Below are positions 11,714 through 24,224 of a stretch of DNA of 64,000 nucleotides, piece by piece. The stretch comes from Pollenia angustigena (taxonomy: Eukaryota; Arthropoda; Insecta; Diptera; Polleniidae). The position numbers and the translations under genes were made by a program. The first letter of the stretch is position 1. Every line of letters begins with the position of its first letter. Where the stretch lies: the NCBI GenBank assembly GCA_930367215.1, contig OV884058.1, forward strand, positions 108,709,802 to 108,773,801, given 5' to 3'. The notes under the pieces were generated by a model. That model ran no database searches and was not told where the DNA came from. It saw only the letters and a list, made by a program, of their open reading frames with translations.

Positions 11714-12153
11714 CAGGCATCGATTATCCGTGATCCGGTTAACCGGTAACCCCGATTAACCGTGATGGCCAAAGATCAGTCTATTGTTTTTTGTTTGCAA
11801 TTTTTTCGAATTGTTTGCTTCGATTAACCGTGATGTCCTCTATTATCCATGATAGCAGTTGAAAAATATTAGACAAACAACATTACACGACCCTTTTTAA
11901 GATTTTGTATATATTTTTTTTTTTTTTTGCTTAATGTCCTTTTTTGCCTCATGTTTTCAGTAGAAAATTTAATGTATACATACTTATTTAATTTAAAAAT
12001 GTACATAAACTTCTTTAGTGTAAATATGTATGAAGACCAATGTTCACTTGTTAAATAATAAAAATAAAAAAAAATTGTTATTCGATTAACAGTGAAAATC
12101 GATTACCCGCAATGCTTCTGGTCCCGACCATCACGGATAATCGAGGCCCGATG
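11714..12153. mobile_element. pogo-like small TIR element
   Basis: The ends share the inverted block CGATTATCCGTGAT (left near 11721, right near 12129-12142) and are bounded by TA at 11712-11713 and 12154-12155. Inside, 'cgattaaccgtgatg' and 'ttatccatgat' repeat the end motif. TA duplication and short CG-containing ends suggest a pogo-like or Tigger-like deletion derivative. There is no transposase. The same style of end is seen at 25210-26438. Confidence 0.6.
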
Positions 12154-12155
12154 TA

Positions 12156-12817
12156 TTTCTCTGAGTTTTAATGAAAAAAAGCATTGAAAATTAGATTGTT
12201 TGTTTCAAAAAACTCTAAAAATAATTATCGTCATATTGTCAGTAAAGTATCGCGAATACCGATTTATCGTCGAACCTGAAGTATCGCCGATATATCGGTA
12301 TCAGTTAATTTAAACTTTTTGTAAAAAAGTCTTGCTTAAAAAACTAATGTTTTCAAAGAACCTTATGAATTTCAACCATCCATACAAATTTAAAAAAATA
12401 CACACTCACCTCCTTCCACCACAAGCAGCATTAACAGGATCAACTACAAGAAAAATAAACAAAAAATATTCATAAAAATGATATCCTTATAAACGACGAA
12501 AGTGAAGTTAAGTGTAACGAATTAAATTGCTAATGGCTGTATTACGTTTTACAAAAAAAAAGACTACAACAACGAATACAACAAAACAATACATAACATT
12601 ATTATATTTTATTATTTTCGCAAAAATTCACCCAGTCATTTATTATAAATTTGTTTTTACTCATTTATTTAGTGGCATTGAGCATCTTGTAAAAGTTTCA
12701 ATTCATTTAGTTTCTTTTTTCAAAATTGCTCTTCTACGACGCACAGTGTACTTCAACCATAACACAGTAATCCAAAAATAGTAAAACTTAAAAATTTTTA
12801 ATAAGATTTCCGTATGA
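12156..12817. other. Unassigned AT-rich DNA
   Basis: No gene or element ends were recognised. A short palindromic motif, cgatatatcg, occurs near 12289. The open frame at 12527 has no recognisable features. Confidence 0.4.
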
Positions 12818-13095
12818 CGTGCTAAATTCCCAAGTTTTTATATATTTGATAAATACACTGAAATTTATTGTTGAGGGAAAGCTAGCTTCTATGCGCATTT
12901 CACTGGTTGCTTAGGCCAGCTCATCAGGAAACTGTTCCAAAGATTTTAGAAAAGCTAAAAATATTATACAAGTAAAACTCTAAAGCGAATAAGAATTATA
13001 AACACTCAAAGTCTTACTTGTAACAATATCAAAGCTTAAACAAAACACCAACAATAAACAGTGAGTTTATCTTTTCTTACATTCCCCTACAAATT
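12818..13095. repeat. Dispersed repeat family R2, copy 2
   Basis: This is the second copy of the block at 7336-7550, in the same orientation. It shares 'gtgctaaattccca', 'cactgaaatttattgttg', 'ggttgcttaggcca', 'caacaataaacagtgagttt' and 'ttacattcccc'. It has extra sequence after 'gttgagg' and before 'caaagcttaaac'. Class unknown. Confidence 0.6.
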
Positions 13096-13374
13096 TTTTC
13101 TAAATTTTCCGAATCTGGAATAGTGTTTGCTTGACCATGTCTTATTATTTACTTGAAATAATTTTGATTTTAAAATTTTTTGCTATTTTTGCTTTGCTGA
13201 TTTTAATTTTTAGAAGGACTTTGGCAAAACTTTCTTAATAAGTTTAAACTGGGTTTGTAAAATGTCGTCAGGTTTTGTCTTATTAAAATATTATAACTTT
13301 TTTTTAGTCGCATATTTCGGGTAGGTTTCATAGAATGGTTGCCTTAAATGAATCAAATGTGTTTGATGAAGTAA

Positions 13375-13945
13375 GTGGTTAAAAAAAAACAGAGCGCAGT
13401 TAAATGTTTTCATCATTTGTTGAGTTGAATAGGTACAGTATTATTTTTGTGTTCGAAGATCACAAACAGAGAAACGTTATTTTTTTTTATGATTTACTAC
13501 GCAAACACTATCAGCGTTTGTGTTTTCCACAAATCTGCCGAGCCGAACTATAAGAAACGATATTTAGTTTTTCTTGTCGAAAACTGTTTTAAATTATTAT
13601 TAAACCGAAAATAATTAAGCGTACGGTAGACACACTCACAAACGATATCAATTTTTTGTAGTGTTTGAGTATAAGTACACAACCCTTAATACCGTTCATA
13701 ACTATTTTCACAAAAAAAAAAAAAACATTATGTAGTGTTCTGTTTTTCTGTATAAACGCAATGAAATGTTCTCTTCTTTATGCTGAGTTAGATTAGTACA
13801 GTATTTTAATTGTGTGAGAAGATAACAAACAGAGAAAAGTTTTTTAAGATATTTACTACACAAACACTAGCGTTTGTGACTTCCATATTTGTACCGTACC
13901 GAACAGTAAAGTACAGTGTATAATGTTTATTTTTGAACACTGACT
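13375..13945. repeat. Dispersed repeat family R1, two tandem copies
   Basis: Two diverged copies of one block lie in tandem (about 13380-13620 and 13735-13945). Each carries a TTGAG- or CTGAGTT-type start, then 'aacaaacagagaaa', 'actacgcaaacact' or 'actacacaaacact', 'gcgtttgtg' and an 'ccgaac' segment. Between them is 'acacaacccttaataccgtt', also found at about 2752. The matching single copy is at 2690-3200. No coding potential; the family is not identified. Confidence 0.55.
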
Positions 13946-14361
13946 GGAATAGAATAATTTGTTTAAAATATAAGTTAAAAATCCGCGAAGAAAAATTTCA
14001 ACTTGTTTAAGTGTTAAAGATTTTTGATCAGTTTTACCTCTAAAAAGGTGCACTGTGCGACGTCTCGTTTTGGTTGTTTATATATTCATGTTCAGTCTTC
14101 TTCATACTTGTAAACATTTATTTATTGTTTTTTTCTTTTTTTTCAACGTATTATAATTACAAGGATGAAGGGAATGAAGTGTAATGAGTGACTGTAGAAT
14201 TTGGTGGATGGATTGATGGAGTACTGAGAACATGAATTATTTTTTTTTTTTGTGTAGTTTATGCTGTTGTTTTGTTGAAAATTAAACAAAAGTTTTCACA
14301 AACAATTTAATGGCAAATTTTGCACTTGTATTGTGTGTGCAAGAAACGCTACATACACACT

Positions 14362-15437
14362 AGGGAGATCAATAATTCGACTTTTAAAAAACCCGGTTTT
14401 CGGTTAATCCGAAAAGTTGATATTTTCAATTACCTGTACCCATGTTCTGTAACTTTAGTGAGAAATGCTTGCATCGAAAAGATGTGAAACAAAATATTTC
14501 ATCGTTTCTCGAAAAGTGAGAAAAATGTGTGTCTGTAACTCATGTCGAAAAATATCAAAAGAGATTACGTCGTTACGTCGTAAATATGATAACATTGCAA
14601 CCGAAGCCGATGTGACATTGCAGATGTTCAGAAGGCCAGTAACACATAGCGTTGACGGCGACCAAAATTTACTAAAATTGAAAATTTTTCAACGAGGGCG
14701 GCGAAAATGCAACCGTCAGCTATACCAAATTGTGCAAAGAGCAACTTTAATGTTTGTTGTTTGCAAACGAGCTTTGAAGACATTCGTATATTTTATAAAA
14801 ATGTTAAAACAAAAATAGTAAAACAATGAAAAATGTGCCAAGAACAAAATATAATTATTATTATTCTTTGCATTTTTAATTGTTTTTTAGTGTTCAAATT
14901 TTTTCTCGCCCCATTTTTATTCGTGAGTTTATTTGACAGATCAAAGCGGGAACTTTTCTCACCAAAATGTTACAGACACGCTTTTTCTGTAAATTGGCGA
15001 GTAATTTCCCTACGTGACAGCATGTTCTCGCCAAAAAAAGACAGACACAGTTAAGTGAGAAAAACAGCTGTTTATTTAAATTTATGGCATTTTTGTTTCA
15101 TTTCAATCGAAAACTTTCTCGTCGCGAGAGTTACAGAACATGGGCACTGTTTTCACTTATGAATTAAAAAAAATAGCCGGTTAACCGATTTTTTTTTTTT
15201 TTTTCAAAAAAATAAAAACACAAAAATCAAATTAGTTATTGAAATAAAAAGTTTATTTTTTTTACAACAAAAGTAAGAAAAACGTATATAAATTATGAAT
15301 ATTTTTAATAACCGGTTTATTATCACAAAATACCCGTTTTATTCCATATTTAAGAAAGACAATTTCAAAAATTCTGGCTTGAGTAAAACTAAAAAACCCG
15401 GTTAAAAGTAGTCGAATAATAACCGCTTGATCTCCCT
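14362..15437. mobile_element. TIR element AGGGAGATCAA, interrupted by MITE
   Basis: The left end AGGGAGATCAATAATTCGAC matches the inverse of the right end (AGGGAGATCAAGCGGTTATT, then ATTCGAC). Both are followed by ACCCGGTTTT-type sequence and further scattered CCGGTTA motifs. No transposase remains. No target duplication is convincing. A MITE occupies 14439-15144, so the original element was only about 370 bp. Confidence 0.65.
14439..15144. mobile_element. Nested 706-bp TIR element CCCATGTTCTGTAAC
   Basis: The left end reads CCCATGTTCTGTAACTTTAG and the right end ends GAGAGTTACAGAACATGGG, giving a 15-bp perfect terminal repeat. Short GTAAC, TGAGAAA and ACAGACAC motifs recur inside. The open frame covering most of the left half (117 codons) has no recognised domain and I do not regard it as a gene. 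The element lies in the AGGGAGATCAA element. Confidence 0.7.
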
Positions 15438-15680
15438 CATTCACATAAAAGCAATCATAAATAAATAAACGCACATGTACTATTGCTACTAGGGATAGTA
15501 CTATATTTCTCTCACTCTCTCTCTACCTCGCTAATGTTAAATATAAAGGCAGTTTGAAAATTTTTCTTAAGCTTGGAACCTGCCATTACGGCTCGTCTAA
15601 TAAGTGTTTCTATTAGCAGGATCTACCATTTCCCCCCATGCTGACATCTTTTAATAGTTGACAGTTTGAAGGAATAACTG
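15438..15680. other. Unassigned DNA
   Basis: Contains a short CT repeat near 15509-15525 ('ctctcactctctctc'). No gene or element is recognised. Confidence 0.4.
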
Positions 15681-15926
15681 CCCAGTAAAAACTTCGATTA
15701 CTTTTTCAAAATGAATAGCAACTTTCACTCATTATTTTGTAACCTTCTTCTATAACTTCTTCTACAACAAATTCTGGATGCATTTAGGTAAGAGAATATT
15801 GACTTACTTTTGAATGCGTTTATTTTGGGATATCCTTTGTAAAATTCATTGGTTCTTTCAATAGAATTGTAAGTAGTGCTTTCTGATTACTCAACACATT
15901 ATTTTATAGGCGAAGTTTTTACTGGG
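15681..15926. mobile_element. 246-bp MITE CCCAGTAAAAACTTCG
   Basis: The ends are perfect 16-bp inverted repeats, CCCAGTAAAAACTTCG at 15681-15696 and the inverse ending at 15926. The interior is AT-rich with 'cttctataacttcttctac' and no coding capacity. Target duplication not identified. Confidence 0.75.
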
Positions 15927-16640
15927 TACCTAGATCTTGGTGTACCTATCTAACCTTCACTGCCAACGTAGCTTCTAATAAATATGCACCACCTCCTAAG
16001 ACGATTCTCTTCTCAAGAATTGTCAGTAAGTTTGCTATATTCCTTAAGAATACTACTTCTTAGGATACTATTTGTTTGTGGTCAGCTGTTCAACCTGGGG
16101 TGTGCTAATCTTATTGAGAAAGGTACAACCTCTTGGCGTATCACTTCACTGGGGAATCTTTGTGTAACTAGTAGTACTTTAGATCTCCTATTTGGTACAA
16201 CGAGCACAAGTAGCACCTGCCAATTACGTCGTGAGAAAATAACGTGAGGCCTTTTGTTTGTACTTCAAGGAAAGATTTTCTACCTTTGTGGAGAAGTTCA
16301 TCCATAAAGCGGATCTTTAAAGATGTGCTTAACAACAGAAACTGTTAAATTTCAGCGGTAGAAGTTAAATATCTTCAGCTCCTTAGCAAGTATTCTAGTT
16401 TTTTTCCAATCGATACTCTTCAATTTTCATCTGTGTCCAATGTTTGAAGAGATACTTACACATGAGGAAATTGGTAGATGCAAAAAAGTTTACCCGGTGC
16501 TTAGTCCACCGTCAGATTAGAACATCACGGTAGGTGCTCACGTAAATAAAAAAAATAGATTTGTGGTCAGCTGTAACCGATCTACAGAAGATTAGCCTCT
16601 TATTCTTTTATTGAAGATCAGCCAGTTTTACCACGGTTAC
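15927..16640. other. Unassigned, somewhat more complex sequence
   Basis: Base composition is less AT-rich than its surroundings, and 16006-16250 holds an 87-codon frame with no recognisable domain. It could be a decayed element or host DNA. I could not match it to any family. Confidence 0.3.
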
Positions 16641-16645
16641 AACAC

Positions 16646-17285
16646 TAATAGAAAAATGCATCTTCATATTATTGATGCCCTAACATCAAAATTGTGACAT
16701 CAATGTTACTTCTAATGGCATCAATGATGCAAAAAGTAACATCAATCCAATGACTAACGTCTTCGTACAATTTTGTAATTTTTTTACGTGTCATCTATTT
16801 TATGACTATAGTGACATCAATTCGATGCCACATTTGGTTGTTTTTTTTTACTGTTTAGTTAAATACAACAAATTTTTAAAGTAGAATGATTACGAAAACC
16901 ATATGGGGCATGGTGCTGGTGTCTTATTATTGAGAGTTCTGCTGTTAACAAAGGTCGTAATTCCACAAACAAGAAATAAACATTTGTAACGGGTTAGTAA
17001 ATAAATAAGTAATAAATAATGACTTTGAGCTAATGACAAACTGTCATTTAATTGCTGCTTATGTGTCCTTTCTCCGATGCTACTGCGTCATCGCACTGAG
17101 GACATGTTCGTCATTTCTGTGATGCCGATGTGTCATCCCATTGATGACATAATTTCATTTTTACCCTGTGATGTTAAGGTTGACATCAGTATGATGAAAA
17201 GTGTCATGGGGTCAAAAACGAAGACACTTGTCATAGTACTGATGTCAAAATACATCAGCGTTATGACGCCTTTTCCATCAGTGTA
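16646..17285. mobile_element. Foldback-like element, TGACATCA arms, shared core
   Basis: The left arm begins ACACTAATAGAAAAATGCATC and the right arm inverted begins ACACTGATGGAAAAGGCGTC, an imperfect terminal repeat. Both arms are filled with scattered GATGTCA/TGACATC-type motifs. The core at about 16865-17000 carries 'gctggtgtcttattattgag' followed by 'agttctgctgttaacaa', close to the core at about 59187-59235. No transposase. The open frame at 17077 lies in the repetitive arm and is not a gene. Confidence 0.65.
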
Positions 17286-17289
17286 CGAG

Positions 17290-18155
17290 GTACGCCCTCT
17301 ACCTCATATTCAGAAGCATATTGGTTGTATAGAAAAATTTCGCCGCTTATATTTTATGTATTTAATTTAAAAGAAAAAATATCTTAAAATAAATCTTTTA
17401 CATCTAACAAAGACTTTAAATCCTGCACTCGTTCTTCATACATACAACTGCATATGTTTTTATTTTTAACATTTAAGTTTTCAAGGAAAAAGTTTAGGAT
17501 GTATTTATACAGTTATTTTGCATGAAAACTCATCAAAAATTTTTTGTTTTCTCTCAAACAATAGATTGTTAGATTTTCTTCTTCTTTGCCTTGCCTTTCT
17601 TTTGTGTCACATCTATGTTTAATTCTCTATTTTAAATTCGTTTTACGTTTTTGTATTATTTCGTTTTTCGTCTTCTTCTTTTTTTCTGTTTTGCTTAAAT
17701 GTTTCAAAGAAAACTTGTTAAATAAATGTCATATTTTTGTATTGTGTTTTACAAATTTACATAGACACATTAACACATACACATAGACGTGTTTAAGAAC
17801 ATTTTAATAAACTTTTAAAACATTTCTATGTGTTTGTATGGCATATTCTTCGAGTTCATGTAGATTTCTTTTCACATTCACTTTTTGAAAATTCATAAGT
17901 TCACAGTCAAGTGAATTAAATTTCATTATAATACTTTTAAGCGTTTTATTGTTTTCTCTCTTTCTTTCTTATCTTTCTTATGTCAATTGAATGTGCTAAA
18001 AAACATTTATAAAACATGTGTTTAATTGTTTCTTACTAACAAGAGAAAAGCTTTTTAATTGCGAGTTTGAAATTTTTTTTGCCGCTATGGATTCTGTTTT
18101 AAACTGTATATTCCAAAATCATTTTTTAGATCAAATTTGGAGATAGTCATGATTT
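17290..18155. other. Unassigned AT-rich DNA
   Basis: T-rich with runs such as 'tttcttttttt'. No element ends and no gene were found. Confidence 0.4.
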
Positions 18156-18159
18156 TTAA

Positions 18160-18565
18160 GCCCACACCATAATAGTGAAGGGGGTATTAGGCGTTTGTGC
18201 TGATAATTGTAACACCTTGACTTTCTGAGTCGATCTAACGATGTCCGTCCGTCCGGCTGGCTGTCAATGTAAACCTGGTGCTCAAATTTGGAGATAATTT
18301 AATGAAATTTGGTACATACATAGGTTCTAATTGTAAAAAAAACCAAAACTATTGAAAGGGTGTGATCCACTCCATAATCTCACATAGACTCCAAATAAGC
18401 TTCTTTTCAGAACAGACAATTTGGGACCGTAAACCATCTCATTATGTTGGTATTTAAGTTAAATTTGTTCCAAACTTATTTAATTGCAATCCAAATCATG
18501 CTTTTAAATTTTATTGGAGTCGGTCCATATTGAACCGTAACAAACACACAAGTAATACTCCCGAA
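18160..18565. repeat. Dispersed GTCCGTCCGTCC-type repeat, copy
   Basis: It contains 'gagtcgatctaacgatgtcc' followed by GTCCGTCCG and then 'ggtgctcaaatttgg', ending near 'ttgaaccgtaacaaac'. The opening 'gaagggggtatta' and the 'cgatctaacgatgtccgtcc' block resemble repeats at 34545 and 42400 in this window. Such repeats are common between genes of flies. No ORF; class uncertain. Confidence 0.55.
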
Positions 18566-19028
18566 AATAGCTTTTGATGCCATATCTTTCTCATAAATGT
18601 TGGTATAAGAAATTCATTTGTTTCTTTTTCACAGTTCTCCACACCAAGTTATTGTTGTTACAAATACTTTGTTTTTTTTTAATCAGTTCGAATGATACAT
18701 TACGAACAACCAAATCAATGTTAAAACAGAAGTTGGTTCAAACAACTCGGTGTGAAGCAGTAGTGTGATTTAAACAAATCAACTCAATGTATAATTTGAT
18801 GTATACGAAAACACAAAACACAACAACTGTAAGTCTATAACACAGCTATGTACGGTCAACTTTTCAATACACACTTAGTGATCTGCCACACAGTGTGTAT
18901 GGACAACGGCGCGGAATTTTACACAAACAAAATGCCTGTAGTTTTTTGTCTTGTTGTATTGTTGCAGAAGTAAGCAGTTACTGTGTCTGGTGCGATTGGT
19001 GTCATTTACACTTTACACTTCGTATTTG

Positions 19029-19400
19029 CCCTGCAAATAACAGGACCAGTCCAAACACGCGTGTAAAGAGTGGCAACCAAGGGACCAGGACTAGTCCAAA
19101 AGTAACCTAAACGTATAGAAAAATCATGTTCTATTTAACATTACGATGTCCTAGGGCAGGACCATATAACCCACCTTTGGACCACTAGGGAGTAGTTTGA
19201 AAACTACTCCATGGTATACTCAAGAGGATTAGTTTTGAAGTCGTTTAGACGAAAGCATGTCGTTAAAAAACGAAGACAAGACGTCTCACTACAAACACTT
19301 TTTAACAATGACATGGTCCATGCTTGCATTAAATCGGACCAGTCCATGGAGTAGTTCATTTTATGAAATTGGATCAGGTGGTCCAATTTTATTTGCAGGG
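19029..19400 (-). mobile_element. MITE family CCCTGCAAAT, full copy 2
   Basis: This 372-bp copy begins CCCTGCAAATAACAGGACC and ends ...TTTTATTTGCAGGG. It runs in the opposite orientation to the copies at 4980 and 59727. It has a GGACCAGTCC palindrome near the left end, 'ccatggtatactcaagagga' in the middle and CGTTAAAAAACGAAGAC on the right. No coding sequence. A target duplication is not evident here; the other two copies follow ATA. Confidence 0.85.
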
Positions 19401-20525
19401 TGGTCGTTTATAACACACTAATAAAAATTAATTTGTATTTGTGTGTTTACATTTTTTTTTGTGGTTCATGTATTTTTCACAACATTGTATTTGATTCGTT
19501 ACCAAAGAGCAATCGACAATCAGCATTTAAAAACAAACGAATGTCTTGAAACGGCATTCAAATGCATTCGTGCCGGGCTTTAGATAACACTCTCAAAAAT
19601 GCTGTTTTTAAATGCTGTGGTGTAAGGTATCAAATGCTCGTGCTTCACCAACTATAGTTTCTTATTTGTTTCATAGATCATTGTTTAGGGTAAATTTTCA
19701 AGAGTATCTAACTATAAATCTCCGAAAGTCATCATTTGTTTCTAGGGTTCCTATTTGCAAAAAATCCGGAAAACAAATATTTTAAAAAACTCCCGGGAAA
19801 TTTTATTCAAAAAGTTTTCGACTTAAATTTAAGCTTTAGGACATAACATTTTCTTTACTGCAAGTTGATTGACGTCAAAAAAATCAGAAAAGTTTTTGTT
19901 GTTTCTACAACAAACTTCTACTTATCCAAGAAACGAAAAGTTCGTTTTCTTTATAAATCTCATTTAGGATTGTTTTACTTACTAAAAAAAAAACTTAAAT
20001 TAAATACGAGGTTTTTCTTTCTGTGTATCTATTTAAAAGTCGGGCAGCTTCTAAGGATATTTCCAAATATTGAATAACCCAAAGTAAATGTTTTTATTTT
20101 GCTTAACAATCTAAATAAGCATTAAATTAATCACTAACATTTGTTTACTACCAAAAAAATTTTTAATCTCTTTATTGCCTTCGCCTTCTTCTACACAAAG
20201 TTTTGCTGATGTAAGTTGTAAAGAGTAAAATTTACTTAAATGGTTTTACATTATTTACATGATATGCTTACATTAAATTCGTTGTTAGCAAAAGGTTTCA
20301 GGCGTAAAATAAATACACAATACTTGCCACATGACGGCGATGTAATAAAATTGTATTTAAACAGAAATGTTCACATAAAATACTTAAAATCGCTTACAAT
20401 TCATTAATTTTTCAATTTCCGATAAAATTGAATGTTAATTTTACTATTAAACATATTTCACAAAACGCCTAACAATTTTTAAGGGATGAATGTAAACAAA
20501 TAAATAGTTCAATATTTAAAAATAA
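19401..20525. other. Unassigned AT-rich DNA
   Basis: No gene recognised. Around 19528-19570 and 19600-19640 there are repeated 'aaatgc' and 'cattcaaatgcattcg' motifs, likely a decayed small repeat. The open frame at 19865 has no recognisable features. Confidence 0.4.
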
Positions 20526-20565
20526 ATGGATGATGATGATGATGGTGATGATGATGGTGATGGCG
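20526..20565. repeat. (GAT)n microsatellite
   Basis: An imperfect trinucleotide run of GATGATGATG with GGT interruptions. On the minus strand it would read as a histidine run inside a 76-codon frame, which I regard as an artefact of the repeat. Confidence 0.9.
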
Positions 20566-21600
20566 TTGAAATGAAAACCAAAAATAGGGGAAAAAACTTT
20601 TCAATATTGATTTAAATTTCAACACATTACAGAAAAACAAATAAACAACAGCAACAAAGGGAAACAGGGCTCCTACAATGGAATTTATTGCAATAAAATG
20701 TAAAGAACAGTGGGGGAGCGAAGTAAACAGACGGTTCACTAAACAAACACTTTGTGTTTTTAACTATTTTTTAAAAAAGAACATTTAACCTTTGTAGATT
20801 TGTTTCTCTAAATACCAATACAAAAAGAGATTCTATGATTTTTTAAAAGAAACTTAAGAACATGGCTAAAATATTTTCTATTAAAGCAGCCAGTTTCTAA
20901 CTGCTCTTGAGCAGTAAATTTAGTAGCGTGTTGTTCCAGCGCGAATCTACTCATAATGATTTGCCAGAGTATACCGATAAGCTTAGTATTACAGTATCAG
21001 GTATTTTCAATTTATCAGGCAGATGGACATCCTAATATTTATTTCCAATCGGAATATTAGAAGTCGTAATAAGGCGTAACATATTTTTCCATGTATATCG
21101 TTTCTACCTGTTTATTTAAAGGATATTTTACTTTTTTGTGTTGCATCCTCGAGGGCATAAACAGGTTTAGCAAATACTTAAAATTCGGCAGTTATTCAAA
21201 ATTTTTCTCTTGAGATCGTGGCTATCCAGAGGGCACATCTGGTACCACAAGGAGTCAGACCAACTATTCGACGAAGTCCGCAGGAGCATGCTCTCTTGAG
21301 AAGAGTTGTCCGTGAGCTTGTGATAAATTCTGTGCGAAAAACATTTTATGTGACAGTCAAAGAAAATGGGTGATAGATCTGGTTGTAACTTTTGGGTGAA
21401 TATTTTTTATGATGCTCCTGCTTTAGATTTTGTGCAGCGGCGAAAGGTTGTGGTACCGGTGTTGGGGAGTGGAGTGCGTTGGTGGAAGTGATGCTGGTGG
21501 AAGTGGTTAATTTAGAAGAAGTTGGCTGTCTCATAAAATGAGTGATTTACAGACCTAAGTTCTTTCACAGATAGCGCTGTTCTCACGGGAGGATGTTTTT
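20566..21600. other. Unassigned DNA
   Basis: No element termini and no gene recognised. From about 21200 the sequence becomes less AT-rich, leading into the tandem duplication at 21605. Confidence 0.35.
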
Positions 21601-21604
21601 CGGC

Positions 21605-22075
21605 TCCACGTGGTGGCCTAATACGCGGGAAGGGAGTTGGGTGGTGGGTGTGGTTAAAAGCCTAATACGCGGGAAGGGAGTTCTTGAACTACATTACAGA
21701 TTTCACATGTGAAAGTTCGAATTGTGAGGTCGGATCATCACCAGGTGATGTTTATTCAACAGATGCTACTGTCTATTCCTAAAGCAACTGAGGTTAGATA
21801 TCTCCACGTGGTGGGTGTGGTTAAAAGCCTAATACGCGGGAATGGAGTTCTTGAACTACATTACAGATTTCACATGTGAAAGTTCGAATTGTGAGGTCGG
21901 ATCATCACCAGGTGAAGTTTATTCAACAGATGCTATTGTCTATTCCTAAAGCAACGGAGGTTGGGTATCTCCAACTCCTAAAGAAGGGGCGAGAGCAAAA
22001 TTCTGCCGGATTATATACCAAAATTGCTGCCTTTGTGTGCCGGTTAGTCTCACACCCAAGGGCGTTTGGTAAATC
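21605..22075. repeat. GC-richer tandem duplication (167-bp unit)
   Basis: The block beginning 'cctaatacgcgggaa' occurs at 21618 (short), 21661 and 21828. The last two are 167 bp apart and nearly identical through 'ttacagatttcacatgtgaa' and 'ggatcatcaccaggtga'. The motif 'ctccacgtggtgg' occurs at 21605 and 21802. After the second full unit a frame of 67 codons runs to 22076 with no recognised domain. The region is much richer in G and C than its surroundings, so it may be a fragment of a gene or of a retroelement. Identity unknown. Confidence 0.6.
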
Positions 22076-22079
22076 ATAG

Positions 22080-24220
22080 CTTGTCACCCAAGTGGATAGG
22101 ATCCACCATAGAGTAGGCTGTAAAGTAGGGAATCCATGCCGATCTTTATCTCACTGAGTTTAAGGTTATAAATATCGGGGTTTTTCTGTTCCAAATGAAA
22201 TCAGACTAATTTAGACTCAAAATATAAATGATTTGAAATATTGCATATCATGTAAACATTTCAGAAATACTTATAGATTATGAAATTATATATAATCGCA
22301 CATAAGATGTGCAAATGGCATCGAGTTATACTATCTTAGAACATTGTAAGCTGTATAACCTCTGCCATAGACACAGGACAACACAATAAAATTTTCCAGA
22401 GATCTGTCCATTGTTTTTTGTTAAATTTGGTGCTCATAACGATGACATCATTAAGGTTTTTTTTTAGCAGCTGTAGTTTCATAGATATAATGATATTAAA
22501 TATTTGCTTTATTTACATCAGTTTTTGTATTATTTGCTTAATATTTCACGAACGACCCTGCAAACATTAATATATTTTCTGGAATATTAATCTACACAAA
22601 AATCTCTTTCATTTGAAGGAAGTCACATTGGTGAGCGTATCAGTATATCTTACTTGTACTGCAAGGTTGCGGAAATGAACACACCATAAATCTTTTAAAC
22701 TACAACAAAAAGGGAAATCTTATGACGCCATCATCTTCGGCAGAAATTTTAAAAAAGCTCCATTTTGTTGTGCTGTGTTATTTTCTTATCATCTTGTATA
22801 TATTTGACTTAAGTTTATTTGGTGGGTCTATTATATAAAAGGGTTCAAGCTTAAATCCATTAGTGGCATACATTTTTCACGCACTGTATTTGCGTGTCCA
22901 CACAAGTAATATGAACAAGTATTTAAGGAAATCGGTTGTAATATAAAAGTGTTAGAGTGGTAGGTAATCATGTTATTGCTGTTATTCAATTTTGTTTTTA
23001 TATAGAGAAAAATATAACCCAGCAACTCTGAAAGTAAAAATTTACAATTTAAACACACGCATTAACGCATTGTTTAACATACATAACTGGTAGCTGGTAC
23101 CTGACTCTCGTGGTTTCATATAGGAAGATGAAACACCAAATGTAAAATAACCTAAGGATATCTCCCTACATACTCCCAGAAAATGTTCTTTTAGCAAGCA
23201 AAATTGTCGCATTTGCACTAGCTAGCAGCCTCGACAAAATTTTGGGTTTAAGCGCCGGTGCCATAATCGGTTAATTTTTCTTATTGATCAATACGGGATA
23301 CCATCTATCAATGACATGACATCGCATAACTTTAAGGACCAGCTCAACATTTTGAGACTTGGGTGATTTTAAGTTTCAACGGGACGGCATAGTGGTATAA
23401 AGTGTACGAAACAAACGTAACCTTAAATAGCAAGTTCGGCGAGCAAGTTTACTCACGCTCCGGTGCTCGCGGGTGGTTCTCCTGTTACTGCAATTAAATC
23501 TTTTTAGAATTTCTTAGGGGTAACATTTCGATTTCATTTTTAATTTGTTGTCAAGTAGCCAAAAATGTTGCGTAGAAAGACATCAGAACTTATGGGACCG
23601 TTTTTTTTTTTGTGAGTATGTATTTACGTGCGTTTTTACACATAAACATACACAATCACTTACAACAAACAACGTTTGATAATCATGTTAATTACAATCA
23701 GTATGGCTTCTATTTAAATTATTGGCATGAACAATATTGGCCAATATTGTTAAACAAGGGATTTTTGTCTCTGTTGTTGTAGTTACGTTGATAACGTTAT
23801 TTAATTTGTATTACAAACGGCATTTAAGTTTTTGCTTGTTTGTTTTCCTTGTTATTTTTCCAGTATTCGTTTGATTTATTTGGTAAGCACTTTTGGCGAG
23901 CAAATATTTTAATTTTATTCAAAATGCCTGCAGATTGATTAACAAAGTAATAAATTTGTTTGAAATAATTTCATTTTTACTCACCAGTAGTTAAATAAAA
24001 GTTTAATTTTATTTTTAATGTTAATTAAAATATGCAACTGATAGTGAAAAATGCAGCAATTTATTACACTTTGACAATGCAGTTATATCTTCTGTTAAGG
24101 CATTATCGAAACTTAGCTTGTTCTTTGATAGCGCTAGGGATACTGATATTGTTTTTCTTCAAAATTGTCTTTCCCATTTTTGCTTTGGAAATTTAAGGTT
24201 AAACTAAAACTGAATCAAAT
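22080..24220. other. Unassigned AT-rich DNA
   Basis: About 2.1 kb with no recognised gene or element ends. Some local stretches are less AT-rich (about 23260-23470), but all frames are broken. Confidence 0.4.
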
Positions 24221-24224
24221 CTGA

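Noticed and set aside
14465..14818. 117-codon basic protein
   Set aside because: It lies inside a MITE-type element with 15-bp ends and has no recognised domain.
17077..17370. 97-codon protein
   Set aside because: It covers the TGACATCA-motif arm of a foldback-like element and has no domain.
20509..20739. Histidine-rich protein on the minus strand
   Set aside because: The histidine run is a (GAT)n microsatellite read backwards, and the rest of the frame has no domain.
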